Shown here: positions 46,641 through 56,713 of the stretch, piece by piece
How positions within the stretch are numbered: the stretch's first letter is position 1
How the letters are laid out: every line of letters starts with the position of its first letter
Assembly (NCBI GenBank): GCA_024509875.1
Contig: JAMPIV010017574.1
Span: forward strand, 289,001 to 353,000
DNA length: 64,000 nt
Origin: Oreohelix idahoensis
Lineage: Eukaryota; Mollusca; Gastropoda; Stylommatophora; Oreohelicidae
Direction: 5' to 3'
Program-made: the position numbers and the translations under genes
Notes under the pieces: generated by a model
Told to the model about the DNA's origin: nothing
Seen by the model: the letters and a program-made list of their open reading frames with translations, nothing else
Databases searched by the model: none

Positions 46641-46690
46641 GTCTTACCACACCTCCCGGGAAAAAAAAAAATGGAACTTTTTTTTTTTTT
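46641..46690 (-). promoter_or_regulatory. Element 2 polypurine tract with A/T hairpin
   Basis: On -, GGGAGGTGTGGTAAGAC directly precedes the 3' LTR. Upstream of it 13 A, a GTTCCA loop and 11 T form an A-tract/T-tract stem (46661-46690). Confidence 0.72.
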
Positions 46691-47124
46691 GAAATACATC
46701 TAGGAGCAACGTACAATAGGCTCACAACGCATGAATAATGCGCAGATGAAAATATCAGGAATACCTATAACGCCTAATATGAGGCTAAGTCGACTTATGG
46801 AGCGACTGGTGAGAATGTGTCTCATAAACTGAGAGAAATTATTTCTCTACAAGTATATTTTTCCAGGAAGGTGTCATCAAAGTATAATACAATTCTGGCA
46901 ATTACACAATGCCTAAAAAATTCATATCATCATTTCGTATTAGATATCTTAAATTTATAATTTATGAAGAAAAAATCATCAAAGCACAGCGGTGAATAAA
47001 CATCCATGAACCGCTATGTAGTGATACAATCATTATATTATTAAATTACAAATGTGTATCTATCATGATATAGAAAAGGAACTACTATAGAACTAGACAT
47101 ATCAAGAAGTCTAAGCCCTAATAG
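46691..47124 (-). other. Element 2 3' untranslated region
   Basis: 434 bases between the RNase H stop and the hairpin; no coding signal. Confidence 0.6.
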
Positions 47125-47706
47125 TTATGTGGAATCATGTGGGCATCTTGACAGAATGTCTGCCATCACATTATCTGATCCACGAATAGCTCGCACAGAG
47201 AAATGAAAAGGTTGAAGAGCAATTGCATATCGAGTAGACCTCGAGCTCTTCAAATTCTTACTCTGTATAGCAGTAAGAGCTTTTTGGTCGGTTTCTACTA
47301 TGAAATGTGCGCCTAGAAGGAATCTCTGTAGTTTGAGGATCGACCAAACCATAGCTAATAGCTCACGGTCTAAAACCGAATAATTCCTTTCTGCCGCATT
47401 AAGTTTTCTGGAAATATACATTACAGGATGCAGAGTTCCAGAGTACTCTTGCATTAGTGCCGCTCCAATCCCAGTGGATGAAGCGTCACTACGAAGAACG
47501 AATGTCTTATCTTTAGTGGGTAGCACTAAAATAGGTGGTGTTGAAAACAGTGTTTTAATCTTATCCAGAGAGCATTGGCATTCCTGAGACCAGTGGACCA
47601 CATTAGGCGAACCTTTCTTTAGAAGTGTTGAGAGAGGTGCCATGATAGAGGATAGATTCTGAATGAATCTGCCATAAAATTGAATAAGACCTAACAGACT
47701 TCTCAC
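47125..47706 (-). CDS. Element 2 RNase H, in a shifted frame after RT
   Basis: The frame begins at the connection after RT (VRSLLGLIQFYGRF) and carries the RNase H: FVLRSDASSTGIGAALMQE (catalytic Asp), VLDRELLAMVW (Glu), IVETDQKALTAI (Asp), and the closing VMADILSRCP before the stop at 47125. It is not a separate gene: one additional A in a 7-A run at 47710-47716 splits it from the RT frame. In element 3 the same junction is uninterrupted (PKTKKQVRSLLG). Confidence 0.9.
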   Translation of the reverse strand: MRSLLGLIQFYGRFIQNLSSIMAPLSTLLKKGSPNVVHWSQECQCSLDKIKTLFSTPPILVLPTKDKTFVLRSDASSTGIGAALMQEYSGTLHPVMYISRKLNAAERNYSVLDRELLAMVWSILKLQRFLLGAHFIVETDQKALTAIQSKNLKSSRSTRYAIALQPFHFSVRAIRGSDNVMADILSRCPHDST

Positions 47707-50700
47707 CTGTTTTTTTAGTCTTAGGGATTGAGATGTTAAGTATCTTACTAGTATTATGGTCCTCTGTCTTTAGGAAACCATGACCAACTCGGTGGCCTAG
47801 GAAAGAAATTTCGCTAAAACCAATATAGGCTTTAGAGGGTTTCGCTGTCAGGTTGTGCTCACGCAAAGTAGACAGCAATTCATCTAACCCTGAATAGTGA
47901 TCTTCCCAAGTATCGCTGAAAAGACAGATGTCGTCTAGATATGCAATGACATCTGACCGATAAGATAGGATTCGGCGCATCATGCGTACGAACGTAGCTG
48001 GTGCGTTCATAAGACCGAAAGGCATAAAATTCCATTGGAACAAACCTCTAGGTGTTGAAAAAGCCGTGAGAGGTTTGGCGCGTTCAGATAAAGGAACTTG
48101 CCAATATCCTTTAGACAAATCAAGTTTAGTGAAAAAATGAGATTTGGAGAGTCGAGTAAGTAGCTCTTCCAGTAAAGGCATAGGTTCGGCATCGAAATTC
48201 GTTACTTGATTCAATTTTCGATAGTCAACGCAAAGACGTATGTTATTGTCTTTTTTACGCACAATAACCATCGGCGAAGAATATGCAGAGGTGGATGGTT
48301 CGATTATTTTCAAATCTATCATCTCATCCAACTCTTTCTCGACCTGTGCTTGAAAATGTATAGGTATAGGATAAGGTCTAACCCTAATAGGAGTATGGTC
48401 AGTTAGAACAATGTCATGTTGAATGACATTCGTTTGTCCAGGGATGTCAGTGAGTACATCCTGAAATGTTTGCAACATAGTTGAAACTTGTCGCTGTTCT
48501 CCTAGAGACAAATCAGGAGAGACAGTAACGTTCTTCCATGATTCACTGGAATGAAGTGGGATCATTGGAAGAGGAAGATTTACATCTGAAAAACTTGTTT
48601 CCTCATCCTGTATCACGGACAGTGATGAGTAATGACCATGTTGTACTGGAGAATTGTCCGTTGCTTGGAAAATGGGTTGCAAATAATCCGGACGTTCATG
48701 GAATTCAGTAAGCATATTGATGTGGAAGGTTTTATGCTTCCCATCAATATCGACAATATAGTCGACATCGGAAATTTTCGATATTATATCGTACGGACCT
48801 TTCCAAGAAATAAGTAATCTGTTTTCCCTACAAGGTAGTAATACAAATGCTTTGTCACCAGGACAAAGTTGTCGTAAGCATCTCTTCTTATTGGCAAATT
48901 GCCTTGCCTTCTGTTTCGCAAATTCAGAAGAAGAAGTTGCTAATTTGCATGCTTCGATAATTTTTTGTCTCAACGCGATGACATATTCGTAGGATGACTT
49001 TGTGTCATCGTCAATATTGTCAGATGTTATGAGATCGTGAAGCAACGACATAGGGCCACGCGGACGCGCGCCAAAGACGAGTTCAAAGGGAGAAAATCCC
49101 GTATGTTCATTGGGTACCTCTCTGTAAGCGAAGAGGGCCGCAGGTAAAACTCTGTCCCAGTCTTGAGGATGATCCTCAGTTATCTTCCCCAGTAAGTTTT
49201 TAAGTGTTCTATTAAGGCGTTCGACCATACCATTAGACATTGGATGGTAGATACTACTTAAAGATCTATCTATCTGCAGGGTAGACATTACTTGAGACAT
49301 GGTATCTGATATTAGTTGGGTGCCATGGTCTGACAATATCTCTCCGGGGAACCCCAGACGAGAAAATATAAGCCAAAGAGCATCTGCAATATCAGCAGTA
49401 GTAATGCTCTTCAGAGGAATAGCCTCTGGCCAACGTGTGCACATATCAACACACGTCAAGATAAACTGATGTCCTCTGGCAGACTTGATCTTAAATGGAC
49501 CAATAATGTCTATAGCCATTTTTTGGAACGGCCGAATAGGAATGTCCGCCGCCTGAATGGGTGCAGCATGCCGTGGACCTTTGGATTTAACTTCCTGACA
49601 TACTTTACAAGATCGACAATAAATACGTATGTCCTTGTTTACCAATGGCCAAAAGAAAGCCGCAAGGACTCTTGACTTAGTACGGGAAAAACCCATGTGT
49701 CCAGCACACTGAGAGTCGTGAGCGTGCTGCAAAATTTTAACTCTCAAATTCTTGGGAACCAGGATTTGAGAATGACTTGACGTAATGGAGTCTTGAACCA
49801 TACGTACAAGTACGCCATTCTTCTTTGTAATCCACGATTTACGACTTGTGTCTTTATTCGGATCACCTTTAGTTGCAAGAATGAAGAATTTCTTCAGAGT
49901 GGGATCATCTTCTTGCTGTTTTATAAACGAGTCACGAGAAATTACCAAGGGATTATCTTGGTTATGCACTTCATTATCTTCAATAGATGAAGTTTGAGGC
50001 ACATTAAGAGCCTGAGCTCTAGTGACTACAGCGTTAGCAATCTGCATGTTTTGCCTTTCCCACGTGGAAATTTGTTGCGGAGTGCATTCCTTGACTCCAT
50101 GAATGCGACCGATGATGAGGTCAGCGATCGGATTCGGAAGAAGACATGCGTGTACATCTCCTGTAAAGAAAGGAGTAGCAATCCTAATGATAGCAGTAGA
50201 GTATTTCTCTAATGTGCCGCCAAATGTTACACATTTGACTACTTGTCCAGTGGCACGGGAAGGATCTACGAGTGACTGCCTAACACCAATTGTGGTGCAT
50301 CCAGAATCAAATAGCACAGAGACTGGATTGTTATTCACTAAACCCTTATGTAAGACAAGAGAACCTCTTCCATCATGCGCGACTGATGCCGGAAGAGCAG
50401 GAAGAGGATGGCCACAGCTTAAAGTAGACACTGTGGTTGGCTCAAATAACGTTTTGCATTGGGGGCACTGAGATGCTCTCCCAAAATCAAAAGCGGCACA
50501 TGCCATATTACTAGCATCATTATTATCTTTACTCTGTTTATAGGCTTCATGGGACTCTTGTTGTACAGAGTTTGCCTGAAAATGTGGTTTATGTCTTTTG
50601 TTTTGAGATCTACCTCGGTTATTATCACCTCTGTAGTTATTGTTACCTCTATTGTAACCCCTATTTGGGTTTGAGTCATAGTTCCCTTGGTTACCATTAT

Positions 50701-51265
50701 CATATTCATTATAATGAGTATCTCTGTAATTATGATCTTGTTGACTCCAAGACGGATAACCCTGATAGTTTCTATAATTACTTCCTCTACGGAAATTCCT
50801 ATAATTATGACCACCCCTGTGTCGAGAGCTATCAGGTCGTCTCCAGTTCTTTGAAGAAGAACCCTGAAATGATTGGTTACCTTGGTTTTGATAACTATTA
50901 TGGTTACCTTTTTTATCAAATCTGTTTTGAGGTCCCTGAAATCTGTGTGAATAATTGGGATTGTATGGTGTTGCTGAAGCAACTGGCATACTCTCCTTAA
51001 TCTTAGTGTTGCCAAAAGTCACGTCGGGGTGTGCAGTGACATATTGGGAACAATATTCTTCCATTTCTTTTAGAGATTTGGGTTTACGCTCATGTATAAA
51101 TTCAAGGAAAGGTTTGTTCACACATGACATAATCTTATCTCTGAGCAACAAATCCATAAGTCCTTCATACGTTTTTTCTGTTTTGGAAAGCTCAATCCAA
51201 CGATCAACTGTGAGACGTGCCTTTGCAGTGAATTCTGAGAATTCTACACCCGTCTCAGGTACCAT
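47707..51265 (-). CDS. Element 2 Gag C-terminal part, Cys cluster, protease, integrase and RT in one frame
   Basis: This long open frame (51265 to 47603, 1,220 residues, the last ~35 out of frame) shows the domain order directly. Gag capsid part: IELSKTEKTYEGLMDLLLRD. Then an Asn/Arg/Gly/Tyr-rich tract. Then a Cys cluster CPQCKTLFEP...LSCGH, the protease VLFDSGCTTIGVR and LIIGRIHG, the integrase zinc domain (HAHDSQCAGH...CRSCKVCQ), the D-D-35-E core (MAIDIIGP; ILSDHGTQ; NGMVERLNR) and the GPY module (WKGPYDIISK). Finally the RT, with LDLSKGYWQVPL and the catalytic YLDD (VIAYLDDICLFS). No stop or frameshift separates Gag from protease, so this is a single Gag-Pol frame. Integrase ahead of RT is the Gmr1-type arrangement. 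Confidence 0.93.
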
Positions 51266-51293
51266 CGTCTTAAATAAAAGGCGATAGCCTTCC

Positions 51294-52145
51294 TCACTTA
51301 GCTGATATTTTTTTTATCAAAGCCGCCCTAATGACATCATAATTATCCTTATCTGCTTCTCCTACAAGGCATAATCTAGTCAAAGATTCACCTTTCAAGT
51401 TTTCTGATAATTGATTAGCGTATTGTGATTTATCCACATTATGTGTACGACAAGAACGTTCAAATCTATCCAGCCAGAATGTAATATCGTCACTGGACTG
51501 ATTGAACGGTGGAACCTTAACCTTGTAAGTAGAAGGTTTACCATTACCACTAGATGCCTGATTAACATTACTCATACTTGTCAATCTCAATTTCTCCAAC
51601 TCAAATTCATGTTCTCTTATTGCTTTTTTCTCTTCAGCATCTAATCTTTTTTGTTCAGCCTCCCTGTCTAATCTTTTTTGTTCAGCTTCCCTGTCTAATC
51701 TTTTTTGTTCAGCTTCCCTGTCTAATCTTTTTTGTTCAGCTTCACTGTCTAATCTTTTTTGTTCAGCTTCCCTGTCTAATCTTTTTTGTTCAGCTTCCCT
51801 GTCTAATCTTTTTTGTTCAGCTTCACTGTCTAATCTTTTTTGTTCAGCCGCAGCTTCTCTTTCTAATTTTTTTTGTTCAGCTTCAAATCTCCTTTCCTCC
51901 ATCTGCATCTGCAATTTCTTTTGTTCAGCAGCAGCCTCAGCTTCTCTTTCTAATCTTTTCTCTTCCGCCATAGCTTTTCTTTCTTCTGCAGCTAATCTTT
52001 TCTCTTCTGCCATAGCTCTTCTCTCTTCTGCAGCTAATGCTTTGTCATATTGAGCAACTGCCCATTGTTCTAATTGTTGACCAGTCTTATCAAGGGCTTT
52101 CCCTTGTGTAATGAAGTATTCTAAAGTAGACATGATGTCTAACAA
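51294..52145 (-). CDS. Element 2 Gag N-terminal half with tandem coiled-coil repeats
   Basis: Met at 52145 (MLDIMSTLEYFITQGKAL), then about 140 residues of Glu/Lys/Arg-rich coiled coil. Nine-residue units AEQKRLD(R/S)E are repeated about eight times, seen as 27-bp tandem repeats at about 51645-51865. Then comes the start of the capsid-like region (FWLDRFERSCRTHNVDKSQY). The frame closes with IKKISAK at 51294 because an A run has 8 instead of 7 bases near 51302; the continuation is the long frame from 51265. Confidence 0.88.
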   Translation of the reverse strand: MLDIMSTLEYFITQGKALDKTGQQLEQWAVAQYDKALAAEERRAMAEEKRLAAEERKAMAEEKRLEREAEAAAEQKKLQMQMEERRFEAEQKKLEREAAAEQKRLDSEAEQKRLDREAEQKRLDREAEQKRLDSEAEQKRLDREAEQKRLDREAEQKRLDREAEQKRLDAEEKKAIREHEFELEKLRLTSMSNVNQASSGNGKPSTYKVKVPPFNQSSDDITFWLDRFERSCRTHNVDKSQYANQLSENLKGESLTRLCLVGEADKDNYDVIRAALIKKISAK

Positions 52146-53247
52146 TAATACTAATCACCTGAATCAATAATAATACCACAAGTTCTCAATGACTTGATTA
52201 ATCAGTATACTATCCCAATATCTGTGGGTCACAAGCCTTTAATAAGGTCTTGTATAATAGTAATAATAATCAGGTACTGGTTTTATACCATAATCCAAGT
52301 GCAGTGCACAGGCAATTGTGTCTTATGAAATATACCTATATAAAACATATGTCAACCAACAGAATACATAAAGTACAAATAGGACTGACAATACAAGAAC
52401 GTTTGCAGAAATCAAAATAAATCAAATAGGGAAATCAATGAAAATAATCACTGAATCTGCAAAGAATAACAACACAAATGACGTCACAATATATGAATAT
52501 AAATTGTGAATAGAACTGAAAGATAGAAAAGGTTAGACCAACAAATTACAAACAATCAAAACAAAACTAAAGAACAAAGAAATATTACAAAAATAACAAT
52601 AATTACAGTCTTCACAGCTAACACAAAAGCAACAGTTGTCGCAGCAAATTTTCAATCAAGAAAATTGCACCTAGAGAAAACGCCCACAACGGACCCTCTA
52701 TGACGTGGGATATTCTGTTGTGAGGACGCCGCCCAACCTTAAACACAACCCGCTGACATAGAAACTAACATACTATACAAACAAATAACATGTAAACATA
52801 AATATATATAAATTATGTGTATGATAGTATGTGTTGCAAAATAGGCTCAGTTTTACAGTAATGGCAAAGTTATTTTTATGAACATAAACAAACTGCCACT
52901 TTATTCAATTAAACATTCTGGCCTTAAATATTAAAGTTCATATATGGAAAACAAGAAGATCCATCGATGAAAATAGGACTTCTTAGTACACAAATACTGT
53001 CTTCCTGTTAACATTGACAAGAATTGATCCAACTGTTCTGTGAAAACTCTGTAATGTCTAATGTAAAACTGTCAACAACGCTGGCCTACATACTGCATTC
53101 ACTTGACAGGTCACGTGACGAAGTGTTGACAAAGAGCAAACCAATACTGCAAGTGTGTCGTATCAGCCACAGGAAACGGTCTGGTATCGGTAATCTGTTG
53201 ACTTCTGAACTTCTGCGAGGTCAAACCCAGAAAGCTGGTCCACCAGT
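52146..53247 (-). other. Element 2 untranslated leader and primer-binding candidate
   Basis: No coding signal. On -, TGGTGGACCAGC begins two bases after the LTR (53234-53245), suited to pair with a tRNA 3' CCA end. A block at about 52590-52770 (for example ctctatgacgtgg, cgc(c)caacc, acccgctga) is shared with the leader of element 3 at 62280-62450. Confidence 0.65.
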
Positions 53248-54731
53248 TGATAAAGTTGATAATGTTGGATTTTTATTCCCGTTAATGATATCCACCAAAA
53301 GATAGATATAAGTGGATGGAAGCAGACATCATCATCATCATCAGTTGATAAGATCTCTATGGTGTTGTTTGCTCCACTGTAGTGTATGGAATGTCAACTT
53401 GACCTACGCAGTGGTGTGTAGACATGGATTGAGTGTACAATGTGCGAATGATGATAAGGGTTCGTGTTGTTGACAAATGTTCTTTTCTCACACTCATGTA
53501 TGACTGGAAGTCATCGACACCAACGACTGTGTACCTTTTCTAAAGTTTAATTGGACGTACACACTCGACAGCACAGATAGTGACAAATCACAGGTTGGCA
53601 TAATACATCATAGTACAGTGGATAAATGGTCCTGCAATGTTATGTTACATGGGCACTCATGTAGATTAATATTATAATGGACTGTCAGTAGCCAAGCCCT
53701 CAGCATCGCCCATACATATAAATCATCTGACTTCACTGACTGAGCACGTCAGCTTATAAACAATATTTCAGATGGCTTCTAAACCTAATCTCGTTTAGCG
53801 ACGATTCTCCCACATAATGTTCAGCACATATTTTTTTCATATAATAATATTGAACCGCTAATAACGGGCTCTCATGTGTAGCAGTGATCTCTGGACTAAA
53901 CAAGCGATAATACGGGCATCCCCTTTCTCTTCTTGAAAGTCGCTACATGTTTTGGTTCCAAGATGGCTTCACTCGTGAACTGTCACTCACGTTTGGATGC
54001 AGATAATGAATCTGTCCTAAAGTTAGTCATTCATAAAACATTGCATTGCTCTGTAGATTTGATCATGAACAATTGACTGCATTCTACAGAATATAGTGCT
54101 GCTAGGAATCGAAGTCGTTTTCATCGAGTCAAATATATTCTCTTAGACATTCAAATCGTAACTATCGAAAATGGTGGCTTCGATCGAGAGTTCATAAGAG
54201 TGTCTTTGATTACCTTGGTAGAGGAAATATGGAACTGCCATTCCTTGGCAATATGAATAAACACTGGGGTAAAGCATACACGATAGGTCTAGACGACTAT
54301 CACTTTCCCCACAAATACTGAGATCACTTTTTCCCGGCGACAGGCCGACATAGGAAACACACAGTCCCTATCAGGACGAAGCCAAATCACACCACACTCT
54401 AGCGACACATCCGCCGAATAGCCTTTGACCTCTCTAGAGACAACAGAACATATAGTTCGACTTAGATATGTAAAGATATACAGATATAAGACAGACTCGT
54501 CCTACTCAGACAAACAATACACATAAATTCAGGCCATAGATATTCTGAAGCAAGAACAATCTATTATTACCCAAACAACGAACAAATCGCAGTAAAATGG
54601 ATTTATCCGCGGAGTTTGATCGAAGAGATGGCACAACTTTTCAAGGGAAGTAACTCAATAATGACTTTCCCTTAAGCACACAAAAATTACCTATGTATAA
54701 TATTGTAAGATATCAAAGACTGCACGTAACA
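53248..54731 (-). repeat. Element 2, 5' LTR (right copy)
   Basis: 1,484 bp; near-identical partner of 45155-46640. Ends at 54731, directly followed by the atatg target duplication. Confidence 0.94.
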
Positions 54732-54835
54732 ATATGAAACCGTTAGAATGGAGGGAGAATTTATGTTTTTCCTCAGCTTGTGTTTGTAGTCAGCTGTCCT
54801 AGCAGTGGGGGTATCTGAACCTAAGACGCCCATTA
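54732..54835 (+). mobile_element. Continuation of the LINE split by element 2
   Basis: Begins with the duplicated atatg. The + strand frame MKPLEWREN continues the RT block expected after NRI...(RMKPLVD..LREN..). Similarity fades by about 54835. Confidence 0.65.
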
Positions 54836-54870
54836 CCTCAAGCAAAATAAAATCATACCTTTAATGTTAT

Positions 54871-55945
54871 TGATGCGTGATGCCATATGATGATGGATGG
54901 TATCCGCATGTCTGGTTTTGTGTAGTGTGCAGATGTGTTCAGTCAAACAATGTTCATACAAAAATAACGGCAATCCACATAGAACGTCAGTAAACTCACG
55001 ACGTATAAAGTCAATGATTCTTGTAACAGCCGTTGACGTTTTTCTTCATTATTTATTGTGGACGCCACAGTGACAAAATGGTTACGCGAATATGTAGGCA
55101 CATCAAACAGTCATTATCACAGCAACATTCAATACAGCAATAGACGGTAGACAGCATTACAATGATGAGTCAGATGCATGTTATATTTCATAGTGCTGTA
55201 AATGTAGTCAGGTGAAAAAACTCCATCCTTTTCTATAACAGCCAGGAGATAACCAGATGTATGAGATCAGTTCACTCTCCTTAGTCTGACTTCAGCAAGA
55301 CAGACACGTCTGCCGAAGTATAAATAATGTCCTCAAAAATATCCTCTAGATAATAAAGGTTTTCCAAACCTAGTTCATTTAACAAAATAGCAAGTAATGG
55401 TCCTTGGGACATGCATCAACCGATGCAGTACAATACAGCGACATGTGAGCTGGGAAAACATCTCGTGACGACGACTTTCGAAGACAGGCTATGAATCGAA
55501 ATCGCTCACGACCCAAAATCGATAGAGTTAATGAAAAGTCAATTTACCTTGCCTTCAGGAAGTACACAGAAATATCACGCCTCCCGACATGTGGGAAACA
55601 CTAGAGGTATTATCTCGAATAAACGAAATATCCATTAAGAGGACTACACATCCCTGACAGAACAAAAAATAGCGGAGATCCCCTCTTCAACGAGGCATCT
55701 CTTTCGCCATTCAAATCGCTCACTACACTAGTGGTGGGCGGAAACCGATCGACCAAAAAACAAGACCAGTCATGCGCAGTCCAGCGCAAAAAGACCACAG
55801 CTCAAAACTTAACTGCATTCAATACCAACGCGGGAAGACAAATGCTTACCGAGAAAAGTGACTATAAATTTCAAGCAGTTGTTGCCCTTGCGTTATAAAA
55901 TAGATATTGTAATAAAACGATGTTGCGAGAATTTATCACGCAACA
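54871..55945 (-). repeat. Element 3, 3' LTR (left copy)
   Basis: 1,075 bp; on - begins TGTTGCGTGATAAATTCTCG and ends GGCATCACGCATCA. Aligns to 63116-64000. Confidence 0.92.
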
Positions 55946-55997
55946 TATCACCACCTCCTCCCGATAAAAAAAAAATGTGGAACATATTTTTTTTTTT
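55946..55997 (-). promoter_or_regulatory. Element 3 polypurine tract with A/T hairpin
   Basis: On -, GGGAGGAGGTGGTGATA directly precedes the 3' LTR. Just upstream an A-tract, a GTTCCA loop and a T-tract form a stem (about 55964-55997), as in element 2. Confidence 0.72.
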
Positions 55998-56713
55998 AAA
56001 TATCAAAGAGCATGCGATAAGCGGCTCAAAACGCACGAATTATGCGCTGATAATTAATTAAATTGCCTAACATGAGGCTAAATATAGAGTGTCTGGTGAG
56101 GATATACCTCAACAGAAAAAATAAATATGTCTCAAAAAATATTCACATCGGGGAGGTGTCACCAACACACATCACGTTAGCATGTAAACACAATATACGT
56201 ATGCAAGTTACCATAATCATCATTAAACAGCATACTCTAATATTGTCTTTAAAAATGGATGTACAAATCTGATAGGAAAATTTAAATAGTACATTCTTTG
56301 ACATGTAATGACATAAGTACATAGTAAAGTTAAACTACATGACGATCCAGGACATATGCTCTGGTATTCCGAGGGTAAGTACACAATCTAGAACTCGTCA
56401 TGCTTGATACTAGTAAGGTAAGTCCTCAGCTCAACAATGACATTCTGAGAAAGTACAAGCAATATAATGCTAATTAATAACTAATATGCTTCATAAGGTA
56501 CAATACATTATTAATAATTGTGGCTGTTTAGTAAACTAACGGCCCTTATATTAACTACTCAGTCCTCCTCTATCATCTTAAAAAACGAACAGAAGAAGAT
56601 GACAACAAAGCACGATAGTGTGTACATATAAAGTAAGTACAGATGTGCTAATCTATTGTAGAAATATAGGTGTGTTATGACTCTGTAATATATGGAAATA
56701 TAGGACAGAAGTA
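55998..56713 (-). other. Element 3 3' untranslated region
   Basis: 716 bases of AT-rich sequence between RNase H and the polypurine tract. No coding signal. Confidence 0.6.

Larger units (their letters stand above)
45155..54731 (-). mobile_element. Element 2: integrase-before-RT (Gmr1-like) LTR retrotransposon, 9.6 kb
   Basis: LTRs 45155-46640 and 53248-54731 are almost identical (a CA unit, an A/C and a T/C difference seen). They are flanked by atatg at 45150-45154 and 54732-54736. On - the order is Gag (52145), Cys cluster, protease, integrase, RT, RNase H (to 47125). Two single-base homopolymer gains are the only breaks seen (about 51302 and 47711). It is inserted in a LINE. Coding similarity to element 3 is high throughout, but their LTRs are unrelated beyond the TGTT(A/G)CGTG start. 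Confidence 0.94.

Noticed and set aside
47700..47720. Programmed frameshift between RT and RNase H
   Set aside because: Element 3 has no shift here, and elements 1 and 2 would need shifts of different sign; random homopolymer length change fits better.
50572..51000. 142-residue + strand ORF antisense to Gag
   Set aside because: A shadow of the Asn/Arg-rich Gag tract; composition mirrors the sense codons.
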